Assembly (NCBI RefSeq): GCF_008122205.1 | Contig: NZ_PHNJ01000002.1 | Coordinates: 558,001 to 622,000 of the forward strand | Origin: Natronococcus pandeyae | Lineage (GTDB): Archaea > Halobacteriota > Halobacteria > Halobacteriales > Natrialbaceae | DNA length: 64,000 nt | Direction of reading: 5' to 3' | Shown here: piece after piece, positions 36,833-45,719 of the stretch | Layout of the letters: each line of letters opens with the position of its first letter | How positions within the stretch are numbered: position 1 is the first letter of the stretch | The notes under the pieces: model-generated | What the model was told of the DNA's origin: nothing | Database searches by the model: none | Seen by the model: the letters and a program-made list of their open reading frames with translations, nothing else | Program-made: the position numbers and the translations under genes

Positions 36833-38008
36833 TCAGTCCGCTGCCGTCCCGACCGTCGGGGCGTTCGCTGTCCCAGTCCACAGCCACGTCGCCGCAATCG
36901 TGGCCGAGAGTGCGATACCGATCACGACCGTGAGCCACAGCGCCCGCCCGAGACCGTACAGCTCCGCGAGGACGCCCACGAGCGCGGGCGCGGTCGCGAT
37001 GCCGGCGTACGTCGCCCCCGTGGTGACGGCGTTGATCGGACCGCTGTACTCGGGGGCCGCCTCGACGGCGTACGCCGACAGGGCCGGGAAGCCGCTCGAG
37101 AGCCCCGCACCGGCGACGAAGACGGCGGCGAACAGCAGCGGCCCGGTGACGCCGGAGAACGCGACCGCCAGCGCGGGTATCGCGAGCACGGTCGTACCGA
37201 ACAGGAGTGTGAGGTAGGGGATTCGATCGACGACGAGCGTGTAGCCGGCCCGGGCAGGCACGTACGCCAGCAGATAGGTCGACAGCAGTAGGTTGGCAGT
37301 TCCGGTCCCGTAGAACCCGCCGGCGTAGTAGGCGAGCCAGGTGAAGACGATTCCCTCGACGGCGCCCGTAAACAGGATCCCGACGGACGCGCCGACGACG
37401 GCCGGCCGGCGGAGCAGTTCGCGGAGGGCGTCGGCCGAGATCGATCGCTCGGCCTCCATCGACGGGAGATCGGTTCGAATCGCGACGGCCGCGACCGGGA
37501 CGAAAAAGCCGGCGAGCACGAGGAAGACGAGTCGCCAGTCCGCGATCACGAGCACGCCGCTGACGAGCTGGGGGCCGAGCACGGCGCCGACGGCCCACGC
37601 GAGCGCATAAGCGGTGTAGACCCGGCCGCGGCGGGCCGCGTGGAGGTGGCTCAGGACCGCGCGGTCGATGCCGCGAAACACCCCCGCAGCCGTGCCCTGG
37701 GCCAGCAACGCGACCAGAAAGACGACGTAGAGGGGCGCGGCTGCCATCGCGACGAGCGCACAGACGACGCCGACGACGCCGAGCGCGAGCGCCCACCGCA
37801 TCCGGATGCGGCCGGCGAGCAGCCCCGTCGCGACGGCGGCGATGGCGAAACCGACGGTTCCGGCCGGAGCCACCAGTCCGAGCGCGGCCTCGGACGCGCC
37901 GAACGTCGCCTCGAGACTCGAGAGGATTGGCCCTCTCGCCTGCATCGCCATCGCATCGCCGAGAATGAACAGGAAGATCGCGACGGTCCACACTCGAGTT
38001 CGCTCCAT
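36833..38008 (-). CDS. Major facilitator superfamily transporter
   Basis: This 391-residue protein has twelve predicted helices. The loop 2-3 motif reads GLLAGRIRMRWALALG and its counterpart in the second half VVDRIPYLTLLFGTTVL. It begins MERTRVWTVAIFLFILGDAM. The pattern is typical of sugar or drug-type MFS carriers, but the substrate cannot be read. It is convergent with the AOR gene (17-base gap) and divergent from eutB across 237 bases. An uptake role for ethanolamine is possible, though known ethanolamine permeases are of other families. Confidence 0.88.
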   Translation of the reverse strand: MERTRVWTVAIFLFILGDAMAMQARGPILSSLEATFGASEAALGLVAPAGTVGFAIAAVATGLLAGRIRMRWALALGVVGVVCALVAMAAAPLYVVFLVALLAQGTAAGVFRGIDRAVLSHLHAARRGRVYTAYALAWAVGAVLGPQLVSGVLVIADWRLVFLVLAGFFVPVAAVAIRTDLPSMEAERSISADALRELLRRPAVVGASVGILFTGAVEGIVFTWLAYYAGGFYGTGTANLLLSTYLLAYVPARAGYTLVVDRIPYLTLLFGTTVLAIPALAVAFSGVTGPLLFAAVFVAGAGLSSGFPALSAYAVEAAPEYSGPINAVTTGATYAGIATAPALVGVLAELYGLGRALWLTVVIGIALSATIAATWLWTGTANAPTVGTAAD

Positions 38009-38095
38009 ATCTCGGGTGTCGTCTCGGGAGAGAAAACCGTGGCTATCGCGGCAGTGCGGGACGGGACGACGACGTGGGTACCGATCGAGCGAGTC

Positions 38096-38138
38096 CGACG
38101 ACCGGTCGGCCTCGAGTGGGTTCGACGACCGGTCGGCC
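38096..38138. promoter_or_regulatory. Two 16-base palindromic repeats in eutB/MFS promoter region
   Basis: CGACGACCGGTCGGCC occurs at 38096-38111 and again at 38123-38138, start-to-start distance 27 bases. Each contains the palindrome CGACCGGTCG. The pair sits midway in the divergent region between the MFS and eutB genes. Tandem palindromes nearly three helical turns apart suggest operator sites for a regulator acting on one or both genes. Confidence 0.45.
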
Positions 38139-38245
38139 CTGAGAACCTCTCGAGCACGCCGTGGCTTTCAGTAGAACAACTGTGCTTTGGTACCATTCGA
38201 CAAACTCTGAAGCCACTGCCCGACGTAGAGGGAGTCAGACGCTCT

Positions 38246-39607
38246 ATGTCAATCCAGACAACAAACGCCACGGACGGCGAGCGCTTCGACTCCGTCGTCG
38301 AGGTACTCGCCAAGGCAAACGAGCCGAAAACCGGCGACGAACTCGCCGGGATCGCGGCCGACTCGGACGCCGAACGGGTCGCCGCCAAGCGGGCGCTGGC
38401 CGGGATGCGACTCGAGACGCTGCGCGAGAATCCGGTCGTCCCTGCCGAGGAAGACGAAGTCACGCGGGTCATTCAGGAGTCGGTCCGGGAGCCGATCTAC
38501 GACGAGATCAGAGCGTGGACGGTCGCCGATCTGCGGGAGTTCCTCGTCGCCAGCGACACGAGAGAGCGAGAGATCGCGGCGATCCGACCCGGGCTCACGA
38601 GCGAGATGATCGCCGCGGTGACGAAGCTCATGTCGAACATGGACCTCGTCCTCGTCACCTCGAAGATGGAAGTAACGGCTCGCTGTAACACGACGGTCGG
38701 CGAGGAGGGGACCCTCTCGTTTCGACTGCAGCCGAACGATCCCGCGGACGACGTCTCGAACATCGTCGACGCTACGCGGGAGGGGCTGGCCTACGGCGTC
38801 GGCGACGCGGTGATCGGCATCAACCCGGTCCAGGACAGCGTCGAGACCACGACGCAGATCCTCGAGGCGACCCACGAGTTCATCGAGGAGTGGGACGTGC
38901 CGACCCAGAACTGCTGTCTCGCCCACGTCACCACCCAGATGGACGCCATCCGCGAGGGCGCCCCCGCAGACTTGATCTTCCAGAGCCTTGCCGGCACTGA
39001 GGCGGGCAACGACGAGTTCGGCGTCGACGTCGATCTGCTCGACGAGGCCCACGACCTCGCCCAGCGTCGCTGCGTGTCCTCGGGACCGAACGTGATGTAC
39101 TTCGAGACGGGGCAGGGTGCGGAGCTCTCGGGCGACGCCCACCACGGCGTCGATCAGCTCACCCTCGAGGCGCGCTGTTACGGCCTCGCGAAGCGCTACG
39201 ACCCCTTCCTCGTCAACACCGTCGTCGGCTTCATCGGCCCGGAGTACCTCTACGACGGCCAGCAGGTCATCCGCGCGGGACTCGAGGACGTGTTCATGGG
39301 CCAGCTCCACGGCATCTCGATGGGGATCGACGCCTGCTACACGAACCACATCCAGGCCGACCAGAACGACATCGAGAATCTCTCGGTGCTGCTCGCCGCG
39401 GCGGGGACGAACTACTTCATCACGGTCCCGATGGGCGACGACGTGATGCTGAACTATCAGTCCAACAGCTACCACGACGCCGCCGCCCTCTGGGAGATCT
39501 TCGACCTCGGGCCGACCCCCGCGTTCCGCGAGTGGCTCGCGGAGATGGGAATCTGGCGGGACGGCCAGCTCACCGAGAAAGCGGGCGATCCGACCATCTT
39601 CACGTAA
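38246..39607 (+). CDS. eutB: Ethanolamine ammonia-lyase large subunit
   Basis: This is the catalytic subunit (453 aa) of the adenosylcobalamin-dependent enzyme that splits ethanolamine into acetaldehyde and ammonia. It shows GLTSEMIAAVTKLMSNMDLV, SKMEVTARCNTTVG and TLSFRLQPNDPADD in the order seen in bacterial EutB, then GINPVQDSVETT and GQGAELSGDAHHGVDQLTLE. The ATG at 38246 begins the conserved protein. It is followed by eutC after 2 bases and eutA after that, a tight operon. Length equals that of bacterial EutB (about 453). Confidence 0.95.
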   Translation: MSIQTTNATDGERFDSVVEVLAKANEPKTGDELAGIAADSDAERVAAKRALAGMRLETLRENPVVPAEEDEVTRVIQESVREPIYDEIRAWTVADLREFLVASDTREREIAAIRPGLTSEMIAAVTKLMSNMDLVLVTSKMEVTARCNTTVGEEGTLSFRLQPNDPADDVSNIVDATREGLAYGVGDAVIGINPVQDSVETTTQILEATHEFIEEWDVPTQNCCLAHVTTQMDAIREGAPADLIFQSLAGTEAGNDEFGVDVDLLDEAHDLAQRRCVSSGPNVMYFETGQGAELSGDAHHGVDQLTLEARCYGLAKRYDPFLVNTVVGFIGPEYLYDGQQVIRAGLEDVFMGQLHGISMGIDACYTNHIQADQNDIENLSVLLAAAGTNYFITVPMGDDVMLNYQSNSYHDAAALWEIFDLGPTPAFREWLAEMGIWRDGQLTEKAGDPTIFT

Positions 39608-39609
39608 TC

Positions 39610-40410
39610 ATGGCATCCAACTCCGATTCCGACTCCGACGCGCTCGAATCGACTTCCGACTACGACTCCAACCGCGATCACGCGGACGAGGAAACGCTTC
39701 GGCGAATCGTCGACCGCACGCCGACGCGCCTCGGCGTCGGCCGTTCCGGCCCCCGGCCGACCACCGACTCGCTGCTCGAGTTCCGGGCGGACCACGGCGT
39801 CGCCCGCGACGCGGTGCTCTCGCAGGTGAGCGACGACCTGATCGACGACCTCGGCCTGGTCAGGCTGCGGACACGGGTCGCGGACAAGGATCAGTATCTC
39901 GCTCGCCCCGACCTCGGGCGGGAACTCGACGAGCAGAGCCTCGAGCGACTCGCACGCGAGTGCGAGGCCGAACCCGAGGTCCAGATCGTCGTCGGTGACG
40001 GCCTCTCCTCGACGGCCATCGAGACGAACGTCCCCGAACTGCTACCGGTTCTGCGGGACGGGCTCGAGGCTCGCGATATCTCGGTCGGAACGCCGGTCTT
40101 CGTCGAGTTCGGCCGCGTGGACGTGATGGACGCCGTCGGCGAGGAACTCGAGGCCGACTGCTGTGTGATCCTCATCGGCGAACGTCCGGGTCTCAGAACC
40201 GCCGAGAGCCTGAGCGCGTACATGGTCTACGGCCCGGAGCGCGGGATGCCGACGGCCAAGAAGTCGGTCGTCTCGAACATCCACGACGGCGGGCTGCCGC
40301 CGGTCGAGGCCGGCGCCGAACTCGTCGACCTGCTCGCCGAGATGCTCGCCGAGGAGGCCAGCGGCATCGACCTCCGCGAGGACGACCGCGAGTTCCAGCC
40401 GGAGGCCTAG
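39610..40410 (+). CDS. eutC: Ethanolamine ammonia-lyase small subunit
   Basis: This is the small subunit (266 aa), which with EutB forms the B12-binding active enzyme. The N-terminal 45 residues are an acidic Ser/Asp-rich tail. Family motifs are TPTRLGVGRSGPRPTT, VVGDGLSSTAIETNV, VILIGERPGLRTAESLSAYM and AKKSVVSNIHDGGLPPVEAG. It starts 2 bases after the eutB stop. Length and motif order match bacterial EutC except for the halophilic N-terminal tail. Confidence 0.95.
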   Translation: MASNSDSDSDALESTSDYDSNRDHADEETLRRIVDRTPTRLGVGRSGPRPTTDSLLEFRADHGVARDAVLSQVSDDLIDDLGLVRLRTRVADKDQYLARPDLGRELDEQSLERLARECEAEPEVQIVVGDGLSSTAIETNVPELLPVLRDGLEARDISVGTPVFVEFGRVDVMDAVGEELEADCCVILIGERPGLRTAESLSAYMVYGPERGMPTAKKSVVSNIHDGGLPPVEAGAELVDLLAEMLAEEASGIDLREDDREFQPEA

Positions 40411-40422
40411 CGGGGCGACGCC

Positions 40423-41880
40423 GTGAGCGACCGTCCGAAAGCGTTGACGAGCGTCGGTATCGACGTCGGAACGACCACGACCCACGTGATCGTCAGCCGG
40501 TTGCGAGTCGAAACGCCGCCGGGAGGCGCCGGGAGCCCCGAGATCACCGACCGCGAGGTCGTCCACCGCGGGACGGTTCGCGAGACGCCGCTGCTCGACG
40601 CCGAGACGGTCGACGTCGAACGCGTCGCCGGGTTCGTCGACCGCGAACTCGAGACGGCCGGGCTCGAACCCGCAGATATCGACACCGGCGCCGTGATCGT
40701 CACCGGCGAGACGGCTCGCCGGGAGAACGCCGAACCGCTCGTCCACCGGATCGCGGCGGATGCAGGTCAGTTCGTCGCGGCGACGGCCGGCGCTGATCTC
40801 GAGGCCGTCCTCGCCGGCTGCGGCTCCGGTGCGGCGGCCCGCGCCGCTGAGACGAACGGAACTGTCGCTAACGTCGACGTCGGCGGCGGGACGACCAACG
40901 TCGCGATCTTCGAGGATCGGTCGACCGCGCAGCAGGGGCGAAGCGAGGGACGGGTCAGGGAAACGCGCTGTCTGGACGTCGGGGGTCGCCTCGTCAGGTT
41001 CGACGGCGACCGCCGCGTCAGTTCGATCTCCCCGCCAGCCTGGGTGCTCGCGGACGCGCTCGAGTTGTCCCTCGCCGTCGGCGAGCGACCCGACGACGAG
41101 ACGCTGGACGCGCTCGCCGGGGCGATGGCGGACCGGATCGTCGACCTGCTCGAGGGGCCGCCGTTCGACCCCCTCACGCGCGAGCTGTGGATCGGCGACC
41201 TCCCGAACGAGCCCGTCGACCTGGACGGCGTCGTCTTCAGCGGTGGCGTCGGCCGGTTCGTCGAGTCTCCGCCGGACGATCCGTTCCCGTACGGCGACCT
41301 CGGCGGACTGCTCGCGGCGACCCTCTCGAGCCACGAGACGGTTCGCTCGTGGCCGTTACTCGAGTCCGCCGAGGACCTTCGAGCGACCGTCGTCGGCGCC
41401 GGAACCGAGACGACCGCCCTCAGCGGCCGGACGATCTCGCTCGAGTCCGGAGCCCTCCCGCTGCGGAACGTCCCGGTCGCCGCGGTCGGCGACGTCGCCG
41501 ACCGCGAGGGAGATGCGCTCGTCGCGCGGCTCGAAGAGGCGGTCTCCCGGCTCGGGGAACTCCACGATTTCGCGGCGCTCGACGCCGCTGCGCTCGCGAT
41601 CGACGATGTCGGGCCCCTGGCGTACGAGCGAGTGCAAGCGGTTGCGGGGGCGCTCGAGGACGCGCTCGAGGCGCTCCCGCGGTCGTTGCCGGTCGTCGTC
41701 GTCACTCGCCAGAACTGTGCGAAGGTGCTCGGACAGACGCTCCGGAGCCGAACCGATCGGCCGCTCCTCGTGCTCGACGAACTGCGGCCCGCGGACGGCG
41801 ACTACCTCGACGTCGGGGAACCGATGGCGAGCCACGAGAGCGTCCCAGTGGTGGTGAAAACGCTCGCCTTCGGCGACTGA
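40423..41880 (+). CDS. eutA: Ethanolamine ammonia-lyase reactivating factor
   Basis: This 485-residue actin/Hsp70-fold protein should exchange damaged cobalamin in EutBC at the cost of ATP. The nucleotide-binding motifs are VGIDVGTTTTHVIVSRL at the N-terminus and ANVDVGGGTTNVAIF near residue 150. VVFSGGVGRFVE follows near residue 270. It begins with GTG 12 bases after eutC. Having the reactivase but no shell proteins, EutE, EutG or EutT nearby shows a stripped-down pathway in which other genes supply B12 and process acetaldehyde. Confidence 0.93.
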   Translation: MSDRPKALTSVGIDVGTTTTHVIVSRLRVETPPGGAGSPEITDREVVHRGTVRETPLLDAETVDVERVAGFVDRELETAGLEPADIDTGAVIVTGETARRENAEPLVHRIAADAGQFVAATAGADLEAVLAGCGSGAAARAAETNGTVANVDVGGGTTNVAIFEDRSTAQQGRSEGRVRETRCLDVGGRLVRFDGDRRVSSISPPAWVLADALELSLAVGERPDDETLDALAGAMADRIVDLLEGPPFDPLTRELWIGDLPNEPVDLDGVVFSGGVGRFVESPPDDPFPYGDLGGLLAATLSSHETVRSWPLLESAEDLRATVVGAGTETTALSGRTISLESGALPLRNVPVAAVGDVADREGDALVARLEEAVSRLGELHDFAALDAAALAIDDVGPLAYERVQAVAGALEDALEALPRSLPVVVVTRQNCAKVLGQTLRSRTDRPLLVLDELRPADGDYLDVGEPMASHESVPVVVKTLAFGD

Positions 41881-41911
41881 GGTGGGTCGTCTGTCGCCGT
41901 TTGCGGTTCCG

Positions 41912-42274
41912 TCACTCGTCTCGGCGTTGCGCCCGTTCGTTCGACCGCTGTACTTGCTCGTCCGATCGTCGCGTCTCCTCGTCCGGCAATTCCCGATCGT
42001 CGCCCCGCGAGGGAAGCGGCGCGTCGTCGGCCCTCGAGGGGTGGATGTTGTAGTTGTTCCCCTTGTACGGGTCGCTCTCGGGATCGTAGTCCAGTTCGCT
42101 ACGCTCGAAGATGTAGATGAAGAAGCCGAACAGCGGGACGAAGAAGGTGATTGCGGCCCACTTTTTCGGTGGCTCGAGACCGACCCGCCCCGAGTCGTAG
42201 TAGACGAACGCGGTGATCCCGAGGTGCCAGGCGAGCGGAATACCGATGATCGCCGCCAGCAGGATGTTGCTCAT
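41912..42274 (-). CDS. Small membrane protein, PLDc_N-like
   Basis: This 120-residue protein has two hydrophobic helices at the N-terminus (NILLAAIIGIPLAWHLGITA and WAAITFFVPLFGFFIYIFE) and then a charged, Arg/Glu/Asp-rich tail. The two-helix unit with KKWAAITFFVPLFGFFIY resembles phospholipase D N-terminal-type membrane anchors. The tail is probably cytosolic. Function is unknown. It is convergent with eutA (31-base gap). Confidence 0.65.
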   Translation of the reverse strand: MSNILLAAIIGIPLAWHLGITAFVYYDSGRVGLEPPKKWAAITFFVPLFGFFIYIFERSELDYDPESDPYKGNNYNIHPSRADDAPLPSRGDDRELPDEETRRSDEQVQRSNERAQRRDE

Positions 42275-42354
42275 ACGATGCCTACGGCTCGAAGGCTACT
42301 AAATCGCCGGCCAAAAATCGGTCTCGAGTCTCGGCCGAGTCCGGACTCCTCGAT

Positions 42355-43491
42355 TCAGTTGACCTCGAACTCGATCGCCGCACCCTGGCCGAAGCCGACA
42401 CAGAGCGTCGCCAGACCGCGGCCGCCGCCGCGCTTCTGGAGTTCGTGGATCAGGGTGACGGGGAGGCGCGCGCCGGAGGCACCCAGCGGGTGCCCGATCG
42501 CGATGGCGCCGCCGTTGACGTTGAAGATCTCGGGGTCGATCCCGAGCTGATCGCGCGAGTAGAGGCTCTGACTGGCGAAGGCCTCGTTGAGTTCGACGAG
42601 GTCGTACTCCTCGATATCGCGGCCGTTGCGCTCGAGCAGCCCCTCGGTCGCGGGCACCGGACCGATTCCCATGACGGTGGGGTCGACGCCGGCGACGTTG
42701 TTCTGGCCGACCTCGGCCAGGATCTCGAGGTCGTGTTCCTCGGCGAAGGCCTCGCTCGTCACGAGCAGGGCGGAGGCGCCGTCGGAGATCTGGGAGGCGT
42801 TACCTGGCGTGACGGTGCCGTCGGATTTGAAGACGGTCGGCAGTTCGGCCAGTTTCTCCGCGGTCGTCCCCGGTCGGATACCCTCGTCCTCGCTGACGGT
42901 GCCGTCCTCGGTTTCGATCGGGACGATCTCGTCGTCGAAGCGGCCTTCCTCGGTCGCCTCGGTGGCCCGCTGCTGGCTTCGTGCGGCGTACTCGTCCTGC
43001 TCCTCGCGACTGACGCCGTACTCTTCGGCGACCTTCTCGGCGGTCATCCCCATCTGCAGTTCGCCGATGTTGTAGTACTCGGCCATCTTCGGGTGGACGT
43101 TCGTCGTGTTCTCGCCCATCGGCACGCGGGACATGTTCTCGACGCCGCCGGCGATGACCGCGTCGCGGTTGCCGGCCGCGATGGCGTCCGAGGCGGAGAT
43201 GACGGCCTGCATCGAGGAGGCACACCAGCGGTTGATCGTCGTCCCGGGAACGTCCTCGCCCAGTTCCGACAGGAGGGCGATGACGCGGGCCATGTTGTTG
43301 CCCTGCTCGCCGCGCTGCTGGGCGCAACCCCACATCAGGTCGTCGACGTCCTCGCCAGTGAGGCCGGTTTCGGCGAGGATCTCGTCGATCAGCGCCACCG
43401 AGAGGTCCTCGCTGCGGAGGTCAGCGAAGACGCCGTCTTCTTTCCCCTGTGGGGTTCGCACTGCCTTGGCAACGACCGGAGTCTGTGTCAT
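42355..43491 (-). CDS. Thiolase (acetyl-CoA acyltransferase)
   Basis: This 378-residue thiolase acts in beta-oxidation or acetoacetyl-CoA chemistry. The nucleophile is C90 in NRWCASSMQA. H334 in IAIGHPLGASGAR and C364 in GLATLCVGFGQGAAI complete the active site, so it is a functional thiolase rather than an SCP2-type protein. The start MTQTPVVAKAVRTPQG is standard. It stands alone on the minus strand and is divergent from the DUF5806 gene. Confidence 0.95.
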   Translation of the reverse strand: MTQTPVVAKAVRTPQGKEDGVFADLRSEDLSVALIDEILAETGLTGEDVDDLMWGCAQQRGEQGNNMARVIALLSELGEDVPGTTINRWCASSMQAVISASDAIAAGNRDAVIAGGVENMSRVPMGENTTNVHPKMAEYYNIGELQMGMTAEKVAEEYGVSREEQDEYAARSQQRATEATEEGRFDDEIVPIETEDGTVSEDEGIRPGTTAEKLAELPTVFKSDGTVTPGNASQISDGASALLVTSEAFAEEHDLEILAEVGQNNVAGVDPTVMGIGPVPATEGLLERNGRDIEEYDLVELNEAFASQSLYSRDQLGIDPEIFNVNGGAIAIGHPLGASGARLPVTLIHELQKRGGGRGLATLCVGFGQGAAIEFEVN

Positions 43492-43673
43492 ACTCTACCG
43501 CATGTCCTTCATGAACTTAAATCCGCGACAACTCCTACGGACGCAAGAGACGTTTACGACGCCGTTCGGCACAGATTCCGTCGTCCGACGCTCGAGACAC
43601 GATCGTCCGCGAGAGCTCCCGCGTTCGCCTGCGGGAGACAATCCTTATTTCGAGCGTGTGGGTATAGGCGGCT

Positions 43674-44315
43674 ATGGACGAGGACGGACCGAGCGCAGGA
43701 GGAACGACGGACGAGAGCCGTGACGCCAGCGGAGCCGAAACGACGGCCACCCGTGACGATGGCGAACAGCAGGGCGACGACGCGATGCCGGGCGTTCCGG
43801 ATCCCGAACCCGAGGAGTCCGACGTCCCCGAGGACGTTCGGAAGTACGCCCGCTTCAAAAAGATGGACGGCGCCCAGTACGAGCGGGTCAACGAGTTCCT
43901 GCGCGACCGGACCTACATTACGGCCAGGGAGTGGGCTATCGCGCGGCTCTGTTCTGACTTCCGGACCGAGACCGGCGTCGAGATGACCAAGATCGGCGAA
44001 AACCTCCCCGAACTCATCCCGTTCATGACCGACACCTACACGCCCCAGGCGGTCAACCAGGCCCGCTCGTCGTTCGAGGAGAAGGTCCGAATGGCGGGCG
44101 CGACCTTCCTCTACGGCGCGATGTGTGACTTCTTCACCGCCGAAGAGCTCGACGACGTGATGTACGAGTCGACCGAGGTCGCCAAGTTCCTGCTCGAGGT
44201 CGAGGGCGTCGACCTCTCCGTCGAGGACGAACTCGAGGCCGAAGACCGAATCTCGAGCGTGATGCGCGAGGTACGAGACGCGAGCGCGGAGCTTCGGGAA
44301 CAGGACGAGGAGTAG
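43674..44315 (+). CDS. DUF5806 family protein
   Basis: This 213-residue soluble protein has an acidic disordered N-terminus (about 1-55) and a helical domain. Conserved-looking stretches are RKYARFKKMDGAQYERVNEF, RDRTYITAREWAIARLCSDF and TDTYTPQAVNQARSSFEEKV. From memory this is the haloarchaeal DUF5806 family, of unknown role. The helical content with a possible winged-helix-like middle suggests a regulatory or nucleic-acid-associated protein, but this is inference. It is convergent with the next gene, with only 3 bases between stops. Confidence 0.75.
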   Translation: MDEDGPSAGGTTDESRDASGAETTATRDDGEQQGDDAMPGVPDPEPEESDVPEDVRKYARFKKMDGAQYERVNEFLRDRTYITAREWAIARLCSDFRTETGVEMTKIGENLPELIPFMTDTYTPQAVNQARSSFEEKVRMAGATFLYGAMCDFFTAEELDDVMYESTEVAKFLLEVEGVDLSVEDELEAEDRISSVMREVRDASAELREQDEE

Positions 44316-44318
44316 CGG

Positions 44319-44822
44319 CTACCCGTCGCCCCATTCCCGAACGTCCGATTCCTCGAGGAACAACGACGGATCCTCGTGAGAGAAGACGAGCCACTGCTCG
44401 GCCGCCTCCGGACGAACGTGGATCTGGAGGTCCGCCGCGCGAAGCGCGCGCTCGAAGACGCCGTGGGACTCGGAGAGGGTGTACGTAAGCGGAACGAAGA
44501 CGGCCGTCTCGGTCGCCTCGTCGCGCTCGACCGCGAGAGCGAATCGGCGGTCGTCGCCCTCGGACGGCCGGTAGTACACTTCGGCCCCGCCGAAGGTGAC
44601 GTCGTCGCGTTCGACGAGTCGCGCGACGAGGTCGTACTCGTCCTCGGTCACCTCGACGTCGAGGCCGAACCGCTCCTCGTCCTCGACCGGCGTTATCCCG
44701 CTCGGCTCGAGTACGACGGCGTCCCAGCCGTCCTCGCGGTACCGCTCGGCGATCCCGGTCGCATCGGCGAGTAGTTCTTCCCATTCGGGCGTCGTAACCG
44801 GGTTTCTATCGTCGTCGCTCAT
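44319..44822 (-). CDS. Hypothetical haloarchaeal protein, 167 aa
   Basis: This soluble acidic protein begins MSDDDRNPVTTPEWEELLAD. It includes GWDAVVLEPSGITPVEDEER, FALAVERDEATETAVFVPLT and FERALRAADLQIHVRPEAAE. The alternating beta and helical pattern suggests a compact alpha/beta fold. I do not recognise the family with certainty. The start at 44822 was chosen as the methionine at the head of the conserved-looking part. It may share a transcript with the lipoate-ligase-like gene upstream (98-base gap). Confidence 0.7.
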   Translation of the reverse strand: MSDDDRNPVTTPEWEELLADATGIAERYREDGWDAVVLEPSGITPVEDEERFGLDVEVTEDEYDLVARLVERDDVTFGGAEVYYRPSEGDDRRFALAVERDEATETAVFVPLTYTLSESHGVFERALRAADLQIHVRPEAAEQWLVFSHEDPSLFLEESDVREWGDG

Positions 44823-44920
44823 TGCGACTCCTCCGGAGCTCGTCTGACCATGTGCGAGTTCACACCGTCGAGACGAAAAACGTTGCCACGACTCGAGTCG
44901 GCCGGGATGGGCCGGTGTCG

Positions 44921-45658
44921 CTATCGAGCGTCTCCACTGACGTCCGCGGAGACATCTTGGACCGTCGCCGAGTCGGGGCCGCCGCCGACGAGTGTCTCCT
45001 CGAGTTCCCGCCGGACCCGCTCGGGATCCGACGGTCCGCCCGCACCGACCACGCTGCCGACGCTCGCCGGGTCGAACGGGACTCCGAGGCGGTCGTAGAC
45101 CGCTTCGAGCACCTCCGCGAGTTCCTCGTGGTTGTCGACCACGAGGATTCCCGAGACGAGCGCCGCGTCCTGCCGGACCCGCTGGGCGATGCCGACGATC
45201 TTTCGCGGGCCGCTCGCGCTCGAGTCGGCCGCGCCCGTCGTCGACAGCGAGTGCGCGCCGGGACAGAACGAGTCGTCGGGTTCGCCGCGCTCGAGGTCGA
45301 CCCCCAGTTCCTCGAGCGCCCCCTCCACGGTCGCCGTCAGCTGCTCGTAGCGCTCGTCGGTGCCGCGGCGGAAGTCCTCGATCGGTTCGGCGCGGGCGAA
45401 CGCCATCGCCGTCTCGCCGTCGTAGGCGACGGCCCGTCCACCGACGCTCCGCTCGACCGGCGGAAACCCGCGCTCGCTGGCGGCCTCGCGAGCGCGGTCG
45501 TACCCCTCGAGTCGGCTGTCCCGTCGCCCGAACGCGACCTGGCGGTGGGGAATCCAGACCCGTACGGCGGGTTCGCCGGTTGCGGCGACCTCGAGCAGGC
45601 GGGCGCTGGCCTCGCGGTCGGCCTCGATCGTCGCCGCGCGGCCTCGGAAGATACGCAT
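44921..45658 (-). CDS. Lipoate-protein ligase A family protein
   Basis: This 245-residue protein has the biotin/lipoate ligase fold. Motifs are VWIPHRQVAFGRRDSRLEG, PPVERSVGGRAVAYDGETAM (the RRxGGG-like loop in a relaxed form) and GPRKIVGIAQRVRQDA with the catalytic lysine. It probably transfers lipoyl or octanoyl groups to E2 or GcvH proteins, or ligates another acid. A methionine at 45658 was preferred to earlier ones because the preceding residues are not conserved-looking. It is divergent from the M23-like gene. Confidence 0.85.
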   Translation of the reverse strand: MRIFRGRAATIEADREASARLLEVAATGEPAVRVWIPHRQVAFGRRDSRLEGYDRAREAASERGFPPVERSVGGRAVAYDGETAMAFARAEPIEDFRRGTDERYEQLTATVEGALEELGVDLERGEPDDSFCPGAHSLSTTGAADSSASGPRKIVGIAQRVRQDAALVSGILVVDNHEELAEVLEAVYDRLGVPFDPASVGSVVGAGGPSDPERVRRELEETLVGGGPDSATVQDVSADVSGDAR

Positions 45659-45719
45659 ACGCGGGGCGTTCGCGTCGATGCACCTAAACGCTCCCGCTGC
45701 GGAGTCCCGACCGAACCCG

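Noticed and set aside
37640-38245. Long N-terminal extension of EutB
   Set aside because: It overlaps the divergent MFS gene antisense and is Arg-rich; EutB similarity begins at 38246 and gives the normal family length.
38009-38245. Cobalamin riboswitch upstream of eutB
   Set aside because: Because EutB needs B12 I looked for the B12-box, but only the two palindromes are present and no matching aptamer core was seen.
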